Source of the DNA: Amorphoplanes digitatis
GTDB lineage: Bacteria > Actinomycetota > Actinomycetes > Mycobacteriales > Micromonosporaceae
Direction: 5' to 3'
Length of the DNA stretch: 64,000 bases
Assembly (NCBI RefSeq): GCF_014205335.1
Contig: NZ_JACHNH010000001.1
Location: 7,744,501-7,808,500 of the forward strand
Program-made: the position numbers and the translations under genes
The notes under the pieces: model-generated
Database searches by the model: none
Seen by the model: only the letters and a program-made list of their open reading frames with translations
What the model was told of the DNA's origin: nothing
Shown here: piece by piece, positions 56,711 through 64,000 of the stretch
Position numbering within the stretch: position 1 is the stretch's first letter
How the letters are laid out: each line of letters opens with the position of its first letter

Positions 56711-56826
56711 CGGCGTGCCTCCTTTTCCGCGCCGGCAGCGATGCCTGCGCTGACCCCCCACGCACGCGGCGTGTTTCTTGCGGAAAGTGACGGTTCGCGA
56801 CCCGCCATTCCCACAACCCCACCGAA

Positions 56827-56856
56827 ATTACACGCGTGTAAGACGTGCGTCGTCAA
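56827..56856 (-). promoter_or_regulatory. whiB2 promoter overlapped by a 14-bp palindromic operator
   Basis: On the minus strand TTGACG (56851-56856) and TGTAAT (56827-56832) are 18 nt apart. The perfect palindrome TTACACGCGTGTAA (56828-56841) overlaps the -10 box and spacer, so a dimeric regulator bound there would block or tune the promoter. WhiB2 auto-control is one candidate. Confidence 0.75.
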
Positions 56857-56999
56857 GCCGAACCTGATAAATAGGCCCGTTTCCTCGAGGCTCCGTCGCC
56901 GCCTCGTGGTCCCGTTCCAGCCCTATCTCTCAGGGCCACCGGAAGGTAACGCGAGGTCGGCGCGTCGAGTCCAAATTACCCCATTTTGTGACCTGATGA

Positions 57000-59516
57000 C
57001 TACCGGCGGCCATACACGGTCGTGCGCTCGGCGGCGGGACGCCCCGCGGCGGCGGCCAGTTCCTTCAGCTGCGCGACCGTACGGGCGGAGCCGTGCTCGG
57101 ACCCGGCCATCCGCGAAATGGTCTCCTCCATCAGCGTGCCGCCCAGGTCGTTGCAGCCGCCGTTGAGCATCGCGGTGGTGCCCTCGTCACCCAGCTTCAC
57201 CCAGGAGCACTGGATGTTGCCGATCCGGCCGTGCAGCAAGATCCGCGCCATCGCGTGCACGACCCGGTTCTCCCGCCAGGTCGGGCCCGGCCGGGCGATC
57301 CCGGCCAGGTAGATCGGCGCGTTGGTGTGGATGAACGGCAGCGCGACGAACTCGGTGAAGCCGCCGGTCACGTCCTGGATACCGGCAAGCACCCGGAAGT
57401 GGCCCAGCCACTGGCGTGGGTGGTCGACGTGGCCGTACATCATCGTCGAGCTGGAGCGGATGCCGACCTGATGCGCCGTGGTCACCACGTCGATCCACGC
57501 CGACGCGGGCAGCTTGCCCTTGGTGAGCACCCAGCGCACGTCGTCGTCGAGGATCTCGGCGGCGGTGCCGGGGATGGTGTCGAGGCCGGCCTCGCGCAGC
57601 TCGGTGAGCCAGTCGCGCACCGAGACGCCCGCCTTGGCCGCGCCGGTGACGATCTCCATCGGCGAGAACGCGTGCACGTGCATGCCGGGCACCCGGCGCT
57701 TCACGGCCCGGGCCAGGTCCGCGTACGCGGTGACCGGCATCTTCGGGTCGATGCCGCCCTGCATGCAGACCTCGGTGGCGCCGTCCTTCCACGCCTCCTC
57801 GGCCCGGTCGGCCACCTGCTCGACCGAGAGCCGGTACGCGTCGGCGTCCTTCTCGCGCTGCGCGAACGCGCAGAACCGGCAGCCCACGTAGCAGACGTTC
57901 GAGAAGTTGATGTTCCGGTTCACCACATAGGTGACGTCGTCGCCGTTTACCTCCCGGCGCAGGTCGTCGGCGAGGCGGACGAGCTCGTCCAGCGCGGAGC
58001 CGTCGGCGTTGAACAGGGCCATGGCCTTGTCCTCGTGCGCCGGGTCGAGCAGCGCGCCCGGGTCCTCGGCGGCCAGCCTCAGGCCCGCAAGCACGTCGGA
58101 CTCCACGCGCGGCACCACCGCGCCCTGCCCGGCGGCCACCGCCTCCGCGGAGACGTGCGACGCCACCTCGTCCCAGTCGCCGTAGACGCTGTCGAAGTCG
58201 CCGCGGCGGTCACTCGTGCGGCCCTCGGTGTCGATGGCGGCGAACAGGTCGGTCCGGCCACCGGCCGCGTAGGCGTCGTCCGGCTCCTGCCACGGCAGCC
58301 CGACGGGCACGGCCTCCTCGCGGGCCAGGCCGGTCGCCGGGTCGGCGAGCGCGGCCACGTGCGCGGCCAGCCGCGGGTCCAGCCAGTTCTCGCCCCTGCG
58401 GACGTACTCGGGGTAGATGGTCAGGCGCTCGCGGAGCTCGAAGCCGGCCCGCGCCGAGTGCTGCCGCAGCGCCTCGATCTGCGGCCACGGGCGCTCGGGG
58501 TTGACGTGGTCGGGCGTCACCGGGGAGACGCCGCCCCAGTCGTCGATGCCCGCGCGCAGCAGCAGGGCGAACTCCCCCGCGATCAGGTTCGGCGGCGCCT
58601 GTATCCGGGCGCGCGGGCCAAGGATGATCCGGGCGACCGCCACCGTGGCGGCGAGCTCGCGGAGCTCGGCGTCCGGCATGCCGCGCATGGCCGTGTCCGG
58701 CTTGGCGCGGAAGTTCTGGATGATGACTTCCTGGATGTGGCCGAACTCGCGGGCCGTGTGGCGCATCGCGAAGATCGCATCGACCCGCTCGGCGGGCGTC
58801 TCGCCGATGCCGATCAGGATGCCGGTGGTGAACGGGACGCCGACGCGGCCGGCGTCGTCCAGCACCCGCAGCCGGACCGCGGGCTCCTTGTCGGGCGAGC
58901 CGTAGTGCGGCGCGCCCGGCTCCGACCAGAGCCGGGTCGCCGTCGTCTCCAGCATCATGCCCATGCTCGGCGCCACCGGCTTGAGCCGCTGCAACTCGGC
59001 CCAGCTCATTACGCCCGGGTTCAGGTGCGGCAGCAGGCCCGTCTCCTCGAGGACGGCGATGGCGCAGGCCCGCACGTAGTCAAGGGTCGAGTCGTAGCCG
59101 CGCTCGTCCAGCCACTGCCGGGCCGCCGGCCAGCGCTCCTCGGGCCGGTCGCCGAGCGTGAACAGGGCCTCCTTGCAGCCCTGCGCGGCGCCCTCCCGGG
59201 CGATCGCCAGCACCTCGTCGCGCTCCAGGAACGCCGCAGGCAGCCGGTGCGGCACGGTCGCGAACGTGCAGTAGTGGCAGCGGTCCCGGCAGAGCCGGGT
59301 CAGCGGTATGAAGACCTTCTTCGAGTACGTGACGACGCCGGGCCGGCCGGCCTCCCGCAGGCCCGCGTCCCGCACCCCGCCGGCGATCGCCAGCAACTCG
59401 TCGAGGAGCGGCCCTTCGGCCGCGAGCAGGGCCGTCGCCTCGTCGGCATCGACCGCCTTGCCGTCGGAGGCGCGCTTGAGAGCGCGTCGGACGCTGGCCT
59501 CAGTCACATCTGCCAC
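57000..59516 (-). CDS. fbiC: FO synthase FbiC (CofG-CofH fusion)
   Basis: The protein has 838 residues starting at GTG. Two radical-SAM halves: CofG with CRDRCHYCTF and CofH with CYVGCRFCAF, each CxxxCxxC for a [4Fe-4S] cluster. The CofH half has GGIDPKMPVTAYADLARAVKRRVPGMHVHAFSPMEI. Together they build the deazaflavin FO from a pyrimidine and tyrosine, the first step to F420. In M. tuberculosis fbiC is elsewhere; here it is next to fbiA-fbiB. Confidence 0.97.
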   Translation of the reverse strand: MADVTEASVRRALKRASDGKAVDADEATALLAAEGPLLDELLAIAGGVRDAGLREAGRPGVVTYSKKVFIPLTRLCRDRCHYCTFATVPHRLPAAFLERDEVLAIAREGAAQGCKEALFTLGDRPEERWPAARQWLDERGYDSTLDYVRACAIAVLEETGLLPHLNPGVMSWAELQRLKPVAPSMGMMLETTATRLWSEPGAPHYGSPDKEPAVRLRVLDDAGRVGVPFTTGILIGIGETPAERVDAIFAMRHTAREFGHIQEVIIQNFRAKPDTAMRGMPDAELRELAATVAVARIILGPRARIQAPPNLIAGEFALLLRAGIDDWGGVSPVTPDHVNPERPWPQIEALRQHSARAGFELRERLTIYPEYVRRGENWLDPRLAAHVAALADPATGLAREEAVPVGLPWQEPDDAYAAGGRTDLFAAIDTEGRTSDRRGDFDSVYGDWDEVASHVSAEAVAAGQGAVVPRVESDVLAGLRLAAEDPGALLDPAHEDKAMALFNADGSALDELVRLADDLRREVNGDDVTYVVNRNINFSNVCYVGCRFCAFAQREKDADAYRLSVEQVADRAEEAWKDGATEVCMQGGIDPKMPVTAYADLARAVKRRVPGMHVHAFSPMEIVTGAAKAGVSVRDWLTELREAGLDTIPGTAAEILDDDVRWVLTKGKLPASAWIDVVTTAHQVGIRSSSTMMYGHVDHPRQWLGHFRVLAGIQDVTGGFTEFVALPFIHTNAPIYLAGIARPGPTWRENRVVHAMARILLHGRIGNIQCSWVKLGDEGTTAMLNGGCNDLGGTLMEETISRMAGSEHGSARTVAQLKELAAAAGRPAAERTTVYGRR

Positions 59517-59522
59517 CCGTGC

Positions 59523-59528
59523 AGCCTA
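59523..59528 (-). promoter_or_regulatory. -10 box (TAGGCT) of fbiC
   Basis: On the minus strand TAGGCT ends 6 nt before the GTG start at 59516, giving a probable leaderless mRNA. Confidence 0.5.
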
Positions 59529-59631
59529 GGCCGGAAAAAGGCCGGCCGCGCTCGAGGCGTCCTGGTAGCCGCAGTGGCGTGGAACACGATCGGCGGGCGC
59601 CCCCGGCCGGGGGCGCCCGTCGGCGGGTCGA

Positions 59632-60660
59632 TCACTGGCGGGGCGGGTACTCCTCGCCCACGATCTGGGTGCGGTCGTCCTCCGCGTCGCGGTGCGGCAT
59701 CGCCTGCGTCGGGTCGCCGGGGCCGCCCGGCGGCGGGTAGGACGGCGGGCCGTAGGCGCCGGGCCCCTGCGGGTGGCCCGGCTGCGGCGCGAACGGCCCG
59801 GGCGGGGCACCGCCGGAGGCCGGCTGCGCCGAGACGGGCTGGGTCGGCGGCGCCGACGAGGGCGCGGCCTCCTGCGGCGCTCCCCAGGCCGGCTGGGTCT
59901 GCGGCTGACCCCACTGGCCGGGCTGCGGCTGACCCGGGTTGGGCTGACCGTAACCGGGCTGACCGTAGCCCGGCTGACCGTAGCCCGGCTGGCCGTAACC
60001 GGGCTGGCCGTAGTCCGGCTGGCCGTAGCCGGGCTGGCCGTGCGCGGGCTGGGTCTGCACCGGCTGGGTCGGGCCGGCCGGCGGCTGACCGGGCTGGCCG
60101 TAACCGGGCTGGCCGTACGGCTGGTGCGGCTGCCAGTTCTGCGGCGGCTGGCCGTAGACGCCGGGCTGGGCCTTCGGCCTCGGCGTGTAGTAGAGGTTGC
60201 GCCAGATCAGGAACACCGCGTACGCCGCGGCGGCGAAGACCGCCAGCCACGCCGCACGGACCAGGAACTCCTCGAACGCCACCCGGACGCTCCAGTCCAC
60301 CAGCCGCACCAGGGCGATCAGGAAGCCGAAGAGGATGGCGAAGAAGCCCGCCACCGCGTACTCCACCAGCGCGACGATCGTGATCAGCTTGGCGTGCTTG
60401 TGCACCGGCTGGACCAGGGTCGCCAGCAGCACCGCCGCGAGCGGCAGCACGACGTGCTCGATGTTGACGAAGCTGTAGAAGGCGTTCTGTGTCCGGGTGA
60501 GGAAGTCCTGACCGACCCCGGACGGGATGAGGCGGATCATCGCCACGAATAGCCAGACCGCAGGGGCGCCCACCAGGGCGTACGCGGCGAGGTCACGCAG
60601 TGGCCGGATCACCTCGAGGACCGGTCGCCCCGGCGGCTGCGGCGACGGTGTGCTGGTCAC
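59632..60660 (-). CDS. Membrane protein with YGQPG-repeat tail
   Basis: The protein has 342 residues from the GTG at 60660 behind AGGAG. Four or so helices (about 28-165, for example LAAYALVGAPAVWLFVAMIRLI) are followed by a long cytoplasmic or extracellular tail rich in P, Q, G and Y, with repeated GYGQPG units (18-nt DNA repeats around 59935-60050). Mycobacterial and actinobacterial proteins with such tails associate with division or the polar growth apparatus, but this one has no assigned role. Confidence 0.7.
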   Translation of the reverse strand: MTSTPSPQPPGRPVLEVIRPLRDLAAYALVGAPAVWLFVAMIRLIPSGVGQDFLTRTQNAFYSFVNIEHVVLPLAAVLLATLVQPVHKHAKLITIVALVEYAVAGFFAILFGFLIALVRLVDWSVRVAFEEFLVRAAWLAVFAAAAYAVFLIWRNLYYTPRPKAQPGVYGQPPQNWQPHQPYGQPGYGQPGQPPAGPTQPVQTQPAHGQPGYGQPDYGQPGYGQPGYGQPGYGQPGYGQPNPGQPQPGQWGQPQTQPAWGAPQEAAPSSAPPTQPVSAQPASGGAPPGPFAPQPGHPQGPGAYGPPSYPPPGGPGDPTQAMPHRDAEDDRTQIVGEEYPPRQ

Positions 60661-60764
60661 GGCTGGACTCCTGACGCTTCGGATATGGGCGGGTCGGCTC
60701 AGCCTAGACCCGATACACACGTCACACCCGGTACCCACCGGCCACGAATCCGGTCGCGGTGCGC

Positions 60765-60770
60765 AAGGAT
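60765..60770 (+). promoter_or_regulatory. -10-like box (AAGGAT) before fbiA
   Basis: AAGGAT is followed by 6 nt and the ATG at 60777, the same spacing as other leaderless starts, though with a weaker hexamer. Confidence 0.4.
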
Positions 60771-60776
60771 GGCCGA

Positions 60777-61736
60777 ATGCGGATCGTGGTCCTTACCGGA
60801 GGGATCGGCGGCGCCCGGTTCCTGATGGGCGTGCGCGCACATGCGCGGCGCAACGGCGCCGAGGTGACAGCGGTGGTGAATGTCGGCGATGACGTGCGGA
60901 TGCACGGCCTGCGGATCTGCCCCGACCTCGACAGCGTCATGTACACGCTGGGCGGCGCGGCCGACCCGGAACGCGGCTGGGGCCGCGTCGGCGAGACCTG
61001 GGCGATCAAGGAGGAGCTGACCCGGTACGGCGCCGAGCCGACCTGGTTCGGCCTGGGCGACAAGGACATCGCCACCCATCTCGTACGCACGACGATGCTG
61101 AACGCCGGTTACCCGCTGTCGGCGGTCACCGCCGCGCTGTGCGACCGGTGGCAGCCGGGCATCACCATGCTCCCGGCCAGCGACGACCGGCTGGAGACCC
61201 ACGTGGTAGCGGACGTCGAGGGCGAGCGCAAGGCGATCCACTTCCAGGAGTGGTGGGTGCGCCACCGCGGCGAGGTGCCGACGCACCGGTTCGTCTTCGT
61301 CGGCGCGGAGACCGCCAAGCCGGCCGCGGGCGTCCTGGAGGCGATCTCCGCCGCCGACGTGGTGCTGGTGGCGCCGAGCAACCCGGTGGTGAGCATCGCG
61401 CCGATCCTGGCCGTACAGGCGCTCAAGGAGGCCGTCCAGAACGGCCCGGCGCCGGTCGTCGGGGTTTCGCCGATCATCGGCGGCGCACCGGTGCGCGGGA
61501 TGGCCGACCGCTGCCTGGCGACGCTCGGCGCCGAGGTGAGCGCGGCCGGGGTCGCCGGGCTCTACGGCGCCCGCCGCGAGGGCGGCCTGCTGGACGGCTG
61601 GCTGGTCGACACCGCGGACGAGGCGACCGAGGTGCCCGGGGTGACGACCCGGGCCGTGCCGCTCTGGATGACGGACGAGGACGCGACCGCGGCGATGGTG
61701 GCACACGCGCTGGAGCTCGCGGAGGTGGCGCGTTGA
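60777..61736 (+). CDS. fbiA: LPPG:FO 2-phospho-L-lactate transferase
   Basis: The protein has 319 residues. CofD/FbiA start RIVVLTGGIGGARFLMGVRAHA, then NVGDDVRMHGLRICPDLDSVMYTLGG, QEWWVRHRGEVPTHRFVF, and APSNPVVSIAPILAV. It joins a phosphoenolpyruvyl or lactyl nucleotide to FO to form (dehydro-)F420-0. The TTGA overlap with fbiB couples the two. Confidence 0.97.
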   Translation: MRIVVLTGGIGGARFLMGVRAHARRNGAEVTAVVNVGDDVRMHGLRICPDLDSVMYTLGGAADPERGWGRVGETWAIKEELTRYGAEPTWFGLGDKDIATHLVRTTMLNAGYPLSAVTAALCDRWQPGITMLPASDDRLETHVVADVEGERKAIHFQEWWVRHRGEVPTHRFVFVGAETAKPAAGVLEAISAADVVLVAPSNPVVSIAPILAVQALKEAVQNGPAPVVGVSPIIGGAPVRGMADRCLATLGAEVSAAGVAGLYGARREGGLLDGWLVDTADEATEVPGVTTRAVPLWMTDEDATAAMVAHALELAEVAR

Positions 61737-62770
61737 TCGACGGCCTCGAGGTCCTGCCGGTGCGCGGCATCGGCGACGTGACCGCGGGCGACGACCTGGC
61801 CGCCCTGATCACCACGAACGCGCCCTGGCTGCGCGACGGCGACGTCCTGGTCGTCACCAGCAAGATCGTGTCGAAGGCCGAGGGCCGGCTGGTCGAGGTC
61901 CCGGCGGACGGCCCGGAGCGCGAGGCGGCGCGCGAGGCGGCCCTGGCCTCGCAGACCCGGCGGGTGGTGGCCCGGCGCGGGCCGACCGCGATCGTGCAGA
62001 CCCACCAGGGCTTCGTGATGGCGGCGGCGGGCATCGACGCGTCGAACGTCGACAAGACCCACCTGGTGCTGCTCCCGGCGGACCCGGACGCCTCGGCCCG
62101 GGCGCTGCACGCGGCGCTGGCGGCGCGCGGCCTGCGGGTCGGCGTGATCGTGTCGGACACCATGGGCCGGGCATGGCGCAACGGCCTCACCGACGTCGCG
62201 CTCGGCGCGGCGGGCATCGAGCCGTTCCGCGACCACCGCGGCGAGATCGACCCGTACGGCAACGAGCTCGAGCTCACCCAGATGGCCGTGATCGACGAGT
62301 TGGCGGCGGCCGGCGAGCTGGTCAAGGGCAAGTGCGACCAGGTGCCGGTCGCGGTGGTCCGCGGCTACCCGGGCGCGGGCACGGCCGGAACGCCCGGCGC
62401 CGTCGCCCTGCTGCGGGACGCGGCCAGCGACATGTTCTCCCTCGGCACGGCGGAGGCGCGGGCCGACGGGCTGCGCGCGGCGGCGACGCTGCCGACCGGC
62501 ACGACCGGCACTACCGCCGACCGGGCTGCCGCGGTGGCGCGGGCGCGGGCCCTGGTGGCCGGCGTGATCGCCGAGGGGACCCTGATCGACGCCGGCCAGC
62601 CCGGCGTGTTGACGTGTGCTCCCCCGGCGGCGACGGCGGCCGCGCTCATGCGCTTCGGCGCCGACCTGCACCGGCTGCGCGCGGCCCTGGCCGCCGAGGG
62701 ACTGTCGTCGGCCGTCGCCTACACGGATGCCGGCGCCACCGTCACCATCGGCGGGGAGACGCCGGCGTGA
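61733..62770 (+). CDS. fbiB: F420-0:gamma-glutamyl ligase (CofE-type FbiB)
   Basis: The protein has 345 residues starting at TTG 61733 (TTGA overlap with fbiA). The CofE domain has DVLVVTSKIVSKAEGRL, QTHQGFVMAAAGIDASNV and SDTMGRAWRNGLTDVALGAAGIEP. It adds glutamates to F420-0. The C-terminal ~100 residues lack the FMN nitroreductase-like domain found in mycobacterial FbiB and are an unrelated Ala-rich segment. Confidence 0.92.
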   Translation: MIDGLEVLPVRGIGDVTAGDDLAALITTNAPWLRDGDVLVVTSKIVSKAEGRLVEVPADGPEREAAREAALASQTRRVVARRGPTAIVQTHQGFVMAAAGIDASNVDKTHLVLLPADPDASARALHAALAARGLRVGVIVSDTMGRAWRNGLTDVALGAAGIEPFRDHRGEIDPYGNELELTQMAVIDELAAAGELVKGKCDQVPVAVVRGYPGAGTAGTPGAVALLRDAASDMFSLGTAEARADGLRAAATLPTGTTGTTADRAAAVARARALVAGVIAEGTLIDAGQPGVLTCAPPAATAAALMRFGADLHRLRAALAAEGLSSAVAYTDAGATVTIGGETPA

Positions 62771-63318
62771 CCCTGCTGCAAAACGCCGTGGACACGCTGG
62801 GCCGCTGGCGGGCCACCTCGGAGGCCGCCGACCTGGCCCGGAAGCGGACCCTCGAACTGCTCGGCGCCGGGCCGGTCGCGCTGACCCGCGCGCACCGGGC
62901 CGGGCACGTGACCGCCAGCGCCCTCATCGTCGACGAGCGGCGCCGGGTGCTGCTGTGCCTGCACGGTCGGCTCGGGATGTGGATGCAGGTCGGCGGGCAC
63001 TGCGAGCCCGGCGACGACACCCTCGCGGAGGCCGCGCTGCGCGAGGCCGGCGAGGAGTCCGGCATCCCCGGCCTGCGGCTCGACCCGGACCCGATCGACG
63101 TCGACATCCACGCCGTGCGCTGCGCGCCGGGCGACGGCGCGCCGGCCGGGCCGTCGCACCACTTCGACGTGCGGTTCCTCGCCGTCTGCCCGGCCGGCGC
63201 GGTCGAGCGGATCAGCGACGAGTCGGCGGACCTGGCGTGGTTCACGGCGGACGCGCTGCCGACGCCCCTGGCCGGCGGCGTGGTGCAGCAGCTGGCGCCC
63301 GCCTTCGCCCGGCTGTGA
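62767..63318 (+). CDS. Nudix hydrolase
   Basis: The protein has 183 residues starting at GTG (GTGA overlap with fbiB). A helical lead is followed by a Nudix domain with a near-canonical box GGHCEPGDDTLAEAALREAGEESGI. The last Ala/Leu segment is a helix. In M. tuberculosis no Nudix follows fbiB. Probable substrate: a nucleoside-diphosphate derivative; no specific one is supported. Confidence 0.88.
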   Translation: MTLLQNAVDTLGRWRATSEAADLARKRTLELLGAGPVALTRAHRAGHVTASALIVDERRRVLLCLHGRLGMWMQVGGHCEPGDDTLAEAALREAGEESGIPGLRLDPDPIDVDIHAVRCAPGDGAPAGPSHHFDVRFLAVCPAGAVERISDESADLAWFTADALPTPLAGGVVQQLAPAFARL

Positions 63319-63327
63319 CGCGGCCCG

Positions 63328-64000
63328 TCAGATGTAGTGCAGGTCGCCCTTCTCCTTGAGCTCGTCCACCAGGGACTTGACCTCCTGGGCGCGGTCGCGC
63401 GGGCACACCAGGACCGCGTCCGGGGTGTCCACGATGACCAGGTCGCGGACGCCGAGCGCGGCCACCAGGCGGCCGGAGTTCGGGACCACGACGAGGTTCT
63501 CCGTCTCGCGCAGCAGCACGTCCGGGCGGGCCGACATGTCGTGGCCGACCACCACGTTGCCCGCGCCGTCCGCGGCAAGCACCTCGCCGAGGGTGTGGAA
63601 GTCGCCGACGTCGTTCCAGCCGAAGTCGCCGGGAACCGTGCCGACCCGGCCGACCGCGGACGCGCCCTCCATCACCGCGTAGTCGACCGAGATGCGGGGC
63701 AGGGTCTGCCAGACCTCGCCGAGCACCTCCTCGCGGGACGGTGTGTCCCAGGCCTGCGCGATCCGGGCGATGCCGGCGTGCAGCTGCGGCTGCTGGCGCG
63801 CCAGCTCCGCCAGGAAGACGTCGACACGCCAGACGAACATGCCCGCGTTCCACAGGTAGTTGCCGGACTTCACGTAGCTCTCGGCCACGTCGTAGGTGGG
63901 CTTCTCCTTGAACTCCTCGACCGCGAGCACGCCGTCCGCGCCGAGGACCGGGCCGCCGCACTGGAGGTAGCCGTAGCCGGTCTCCGGGCGGGTCGGGGAG
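63328..64000 (-). CDS. manC: Mannose-1-phosphate guanylyltransferase, 5' end outside the window
   Basis: The visible part is the C-terminal 223 codons: PTRPETGYGYLQCG, EEFKEKPTYDVAESYVKSGNYLWNAGMFVWRVDVFLAEL, VDYAVMEGASAVGRVGTVPGDFGWNDVGDFHTLGEVL and LVIVDTPDAVLVCPRDRAQEVKSLVDEL. These are the nucleotidyltransferase motifs of ManC. It makes GDP-mannose from mannose-1-P, completing the ManA-ManB-ManC path. The gene continues past base 64000. Confidence 0.95.
   Translation of the reverse strand, partial: SPTRPETGYGYLQCGGPVLGADGVLAVEEFKEKPTYDVAESYVKSGNYLWNAGMFVWRVDVFLAELARQQPQLHAGIARIAQAWDTPSREEVLGEVWQTLPRISVDYAVMEGASAVGRVGTVPGDFGWNDVGDFHTLGEVLAADGAGNVVVGHDMSARPDVLLRETENLVVVPNSGRLVAALGVRDLVIVDTPDAVLVCPRDRAQEVKSLVDELKEKGDLHYI

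Noticed and set aside
61139..63359. Arg/Gly-rich open frames antisense or out of frame across fbiA-fbiB-Nudix and similar genes elsewhere
   Set aside because: They are shadow frames of GC-rich coding sequence with no start signal or domain.

Overview
The window is chromosomal DNA from a very high-GC actinobacterium. Gene content points to the Micromonosporaceae (Actinoplanes-like), although nothing in the window fixes the genus. Supporting signs are MtrA/MtrB/LpqB, a WhiB2-type regulator, FtsEX, SecA with its C-terminal zinc tail, a complete F420 biosynthesis set (FbiA, FbiB, FbiC), frequent GTG/TTG starts, and many start codons that lie 6-8 nt after a TANNNT-like -10 box, the layout expected of leaderless mRNAs.

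Layout. 1-3.6 kb: the end of a ricin-B-like secreted protein, a PQQ-propeller protein, a GntR regulator, an F420-dependent (LLM) oxidoreductase and a shortened PucR-type regulator. 3.6-6.7 kb (minus strand): accessory locus A, with a toxin fragment, a probable immunity gene, a YbaB-like gene, an EspC-like gene and a WXG-type delivery protein, followed by gene debris, tRNA-Ala(GGC) and its terminator. 6.8-14.8 kb: YqgE, MTA phosphorylase, a secreted lipase, a tandem GGDEF protein, an LPXTG protein and a membrane protein/GntR pair. 14.9-17.9 kb (plus strand): accessory locus B with the same YbaB/EspC/WXG trio, but here the WXG protein ends in a CdiA_C-type nuclease domain followed by a SitI3-like immunity gene. 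18.1-24.8 kb: tmRNA, a CBM2 lipid/membrane-anchored protein, SmpB, an M23 hydrolase, FtsX, FtsE, RF2 and a PadR regulator, forming a division plus ribosome-rescue block. 25-30.4 kb: PruA and small regulatory or unknown genes, ending in an Rv3235-family gene.

From 29.9 kb to the end the gene order follows Mycobacterium tuberculosis Rv3235-Rv3264c: Rv3235, secA1, hpf, comF-like, lpqB-mtrB-mtrA, manA, SIS protein, manB, DUF3499, metallopeptidase-like, whiB2, fbiA, fbiB, manC. FbiC, an aldehyde-dehydrogenase group and endonuclease V are inserted into this order. Between mtrA and manA, where M. tuberculosis has tmk and sahH, the window instead has 1.86 kb without genes. That stretch holds three 135-nt direct repeats, a hairpin, a consensus-like promoter and about 0.85 kb of strand-asymmetric G-rich satellite almost free of T.

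The genes fall into connected sets: mannose activation (ManA, ManB, ManC), F420 synthesis with a candidate F420 user at 2.2 kb, trans-translation (tmRNA plus SmpB), division-coupled wall hydrolysis (FtsE, FtsX, M23), envelope sensing (MtrA, MtrB, LpqB), and two related contact-toxin cassettes.
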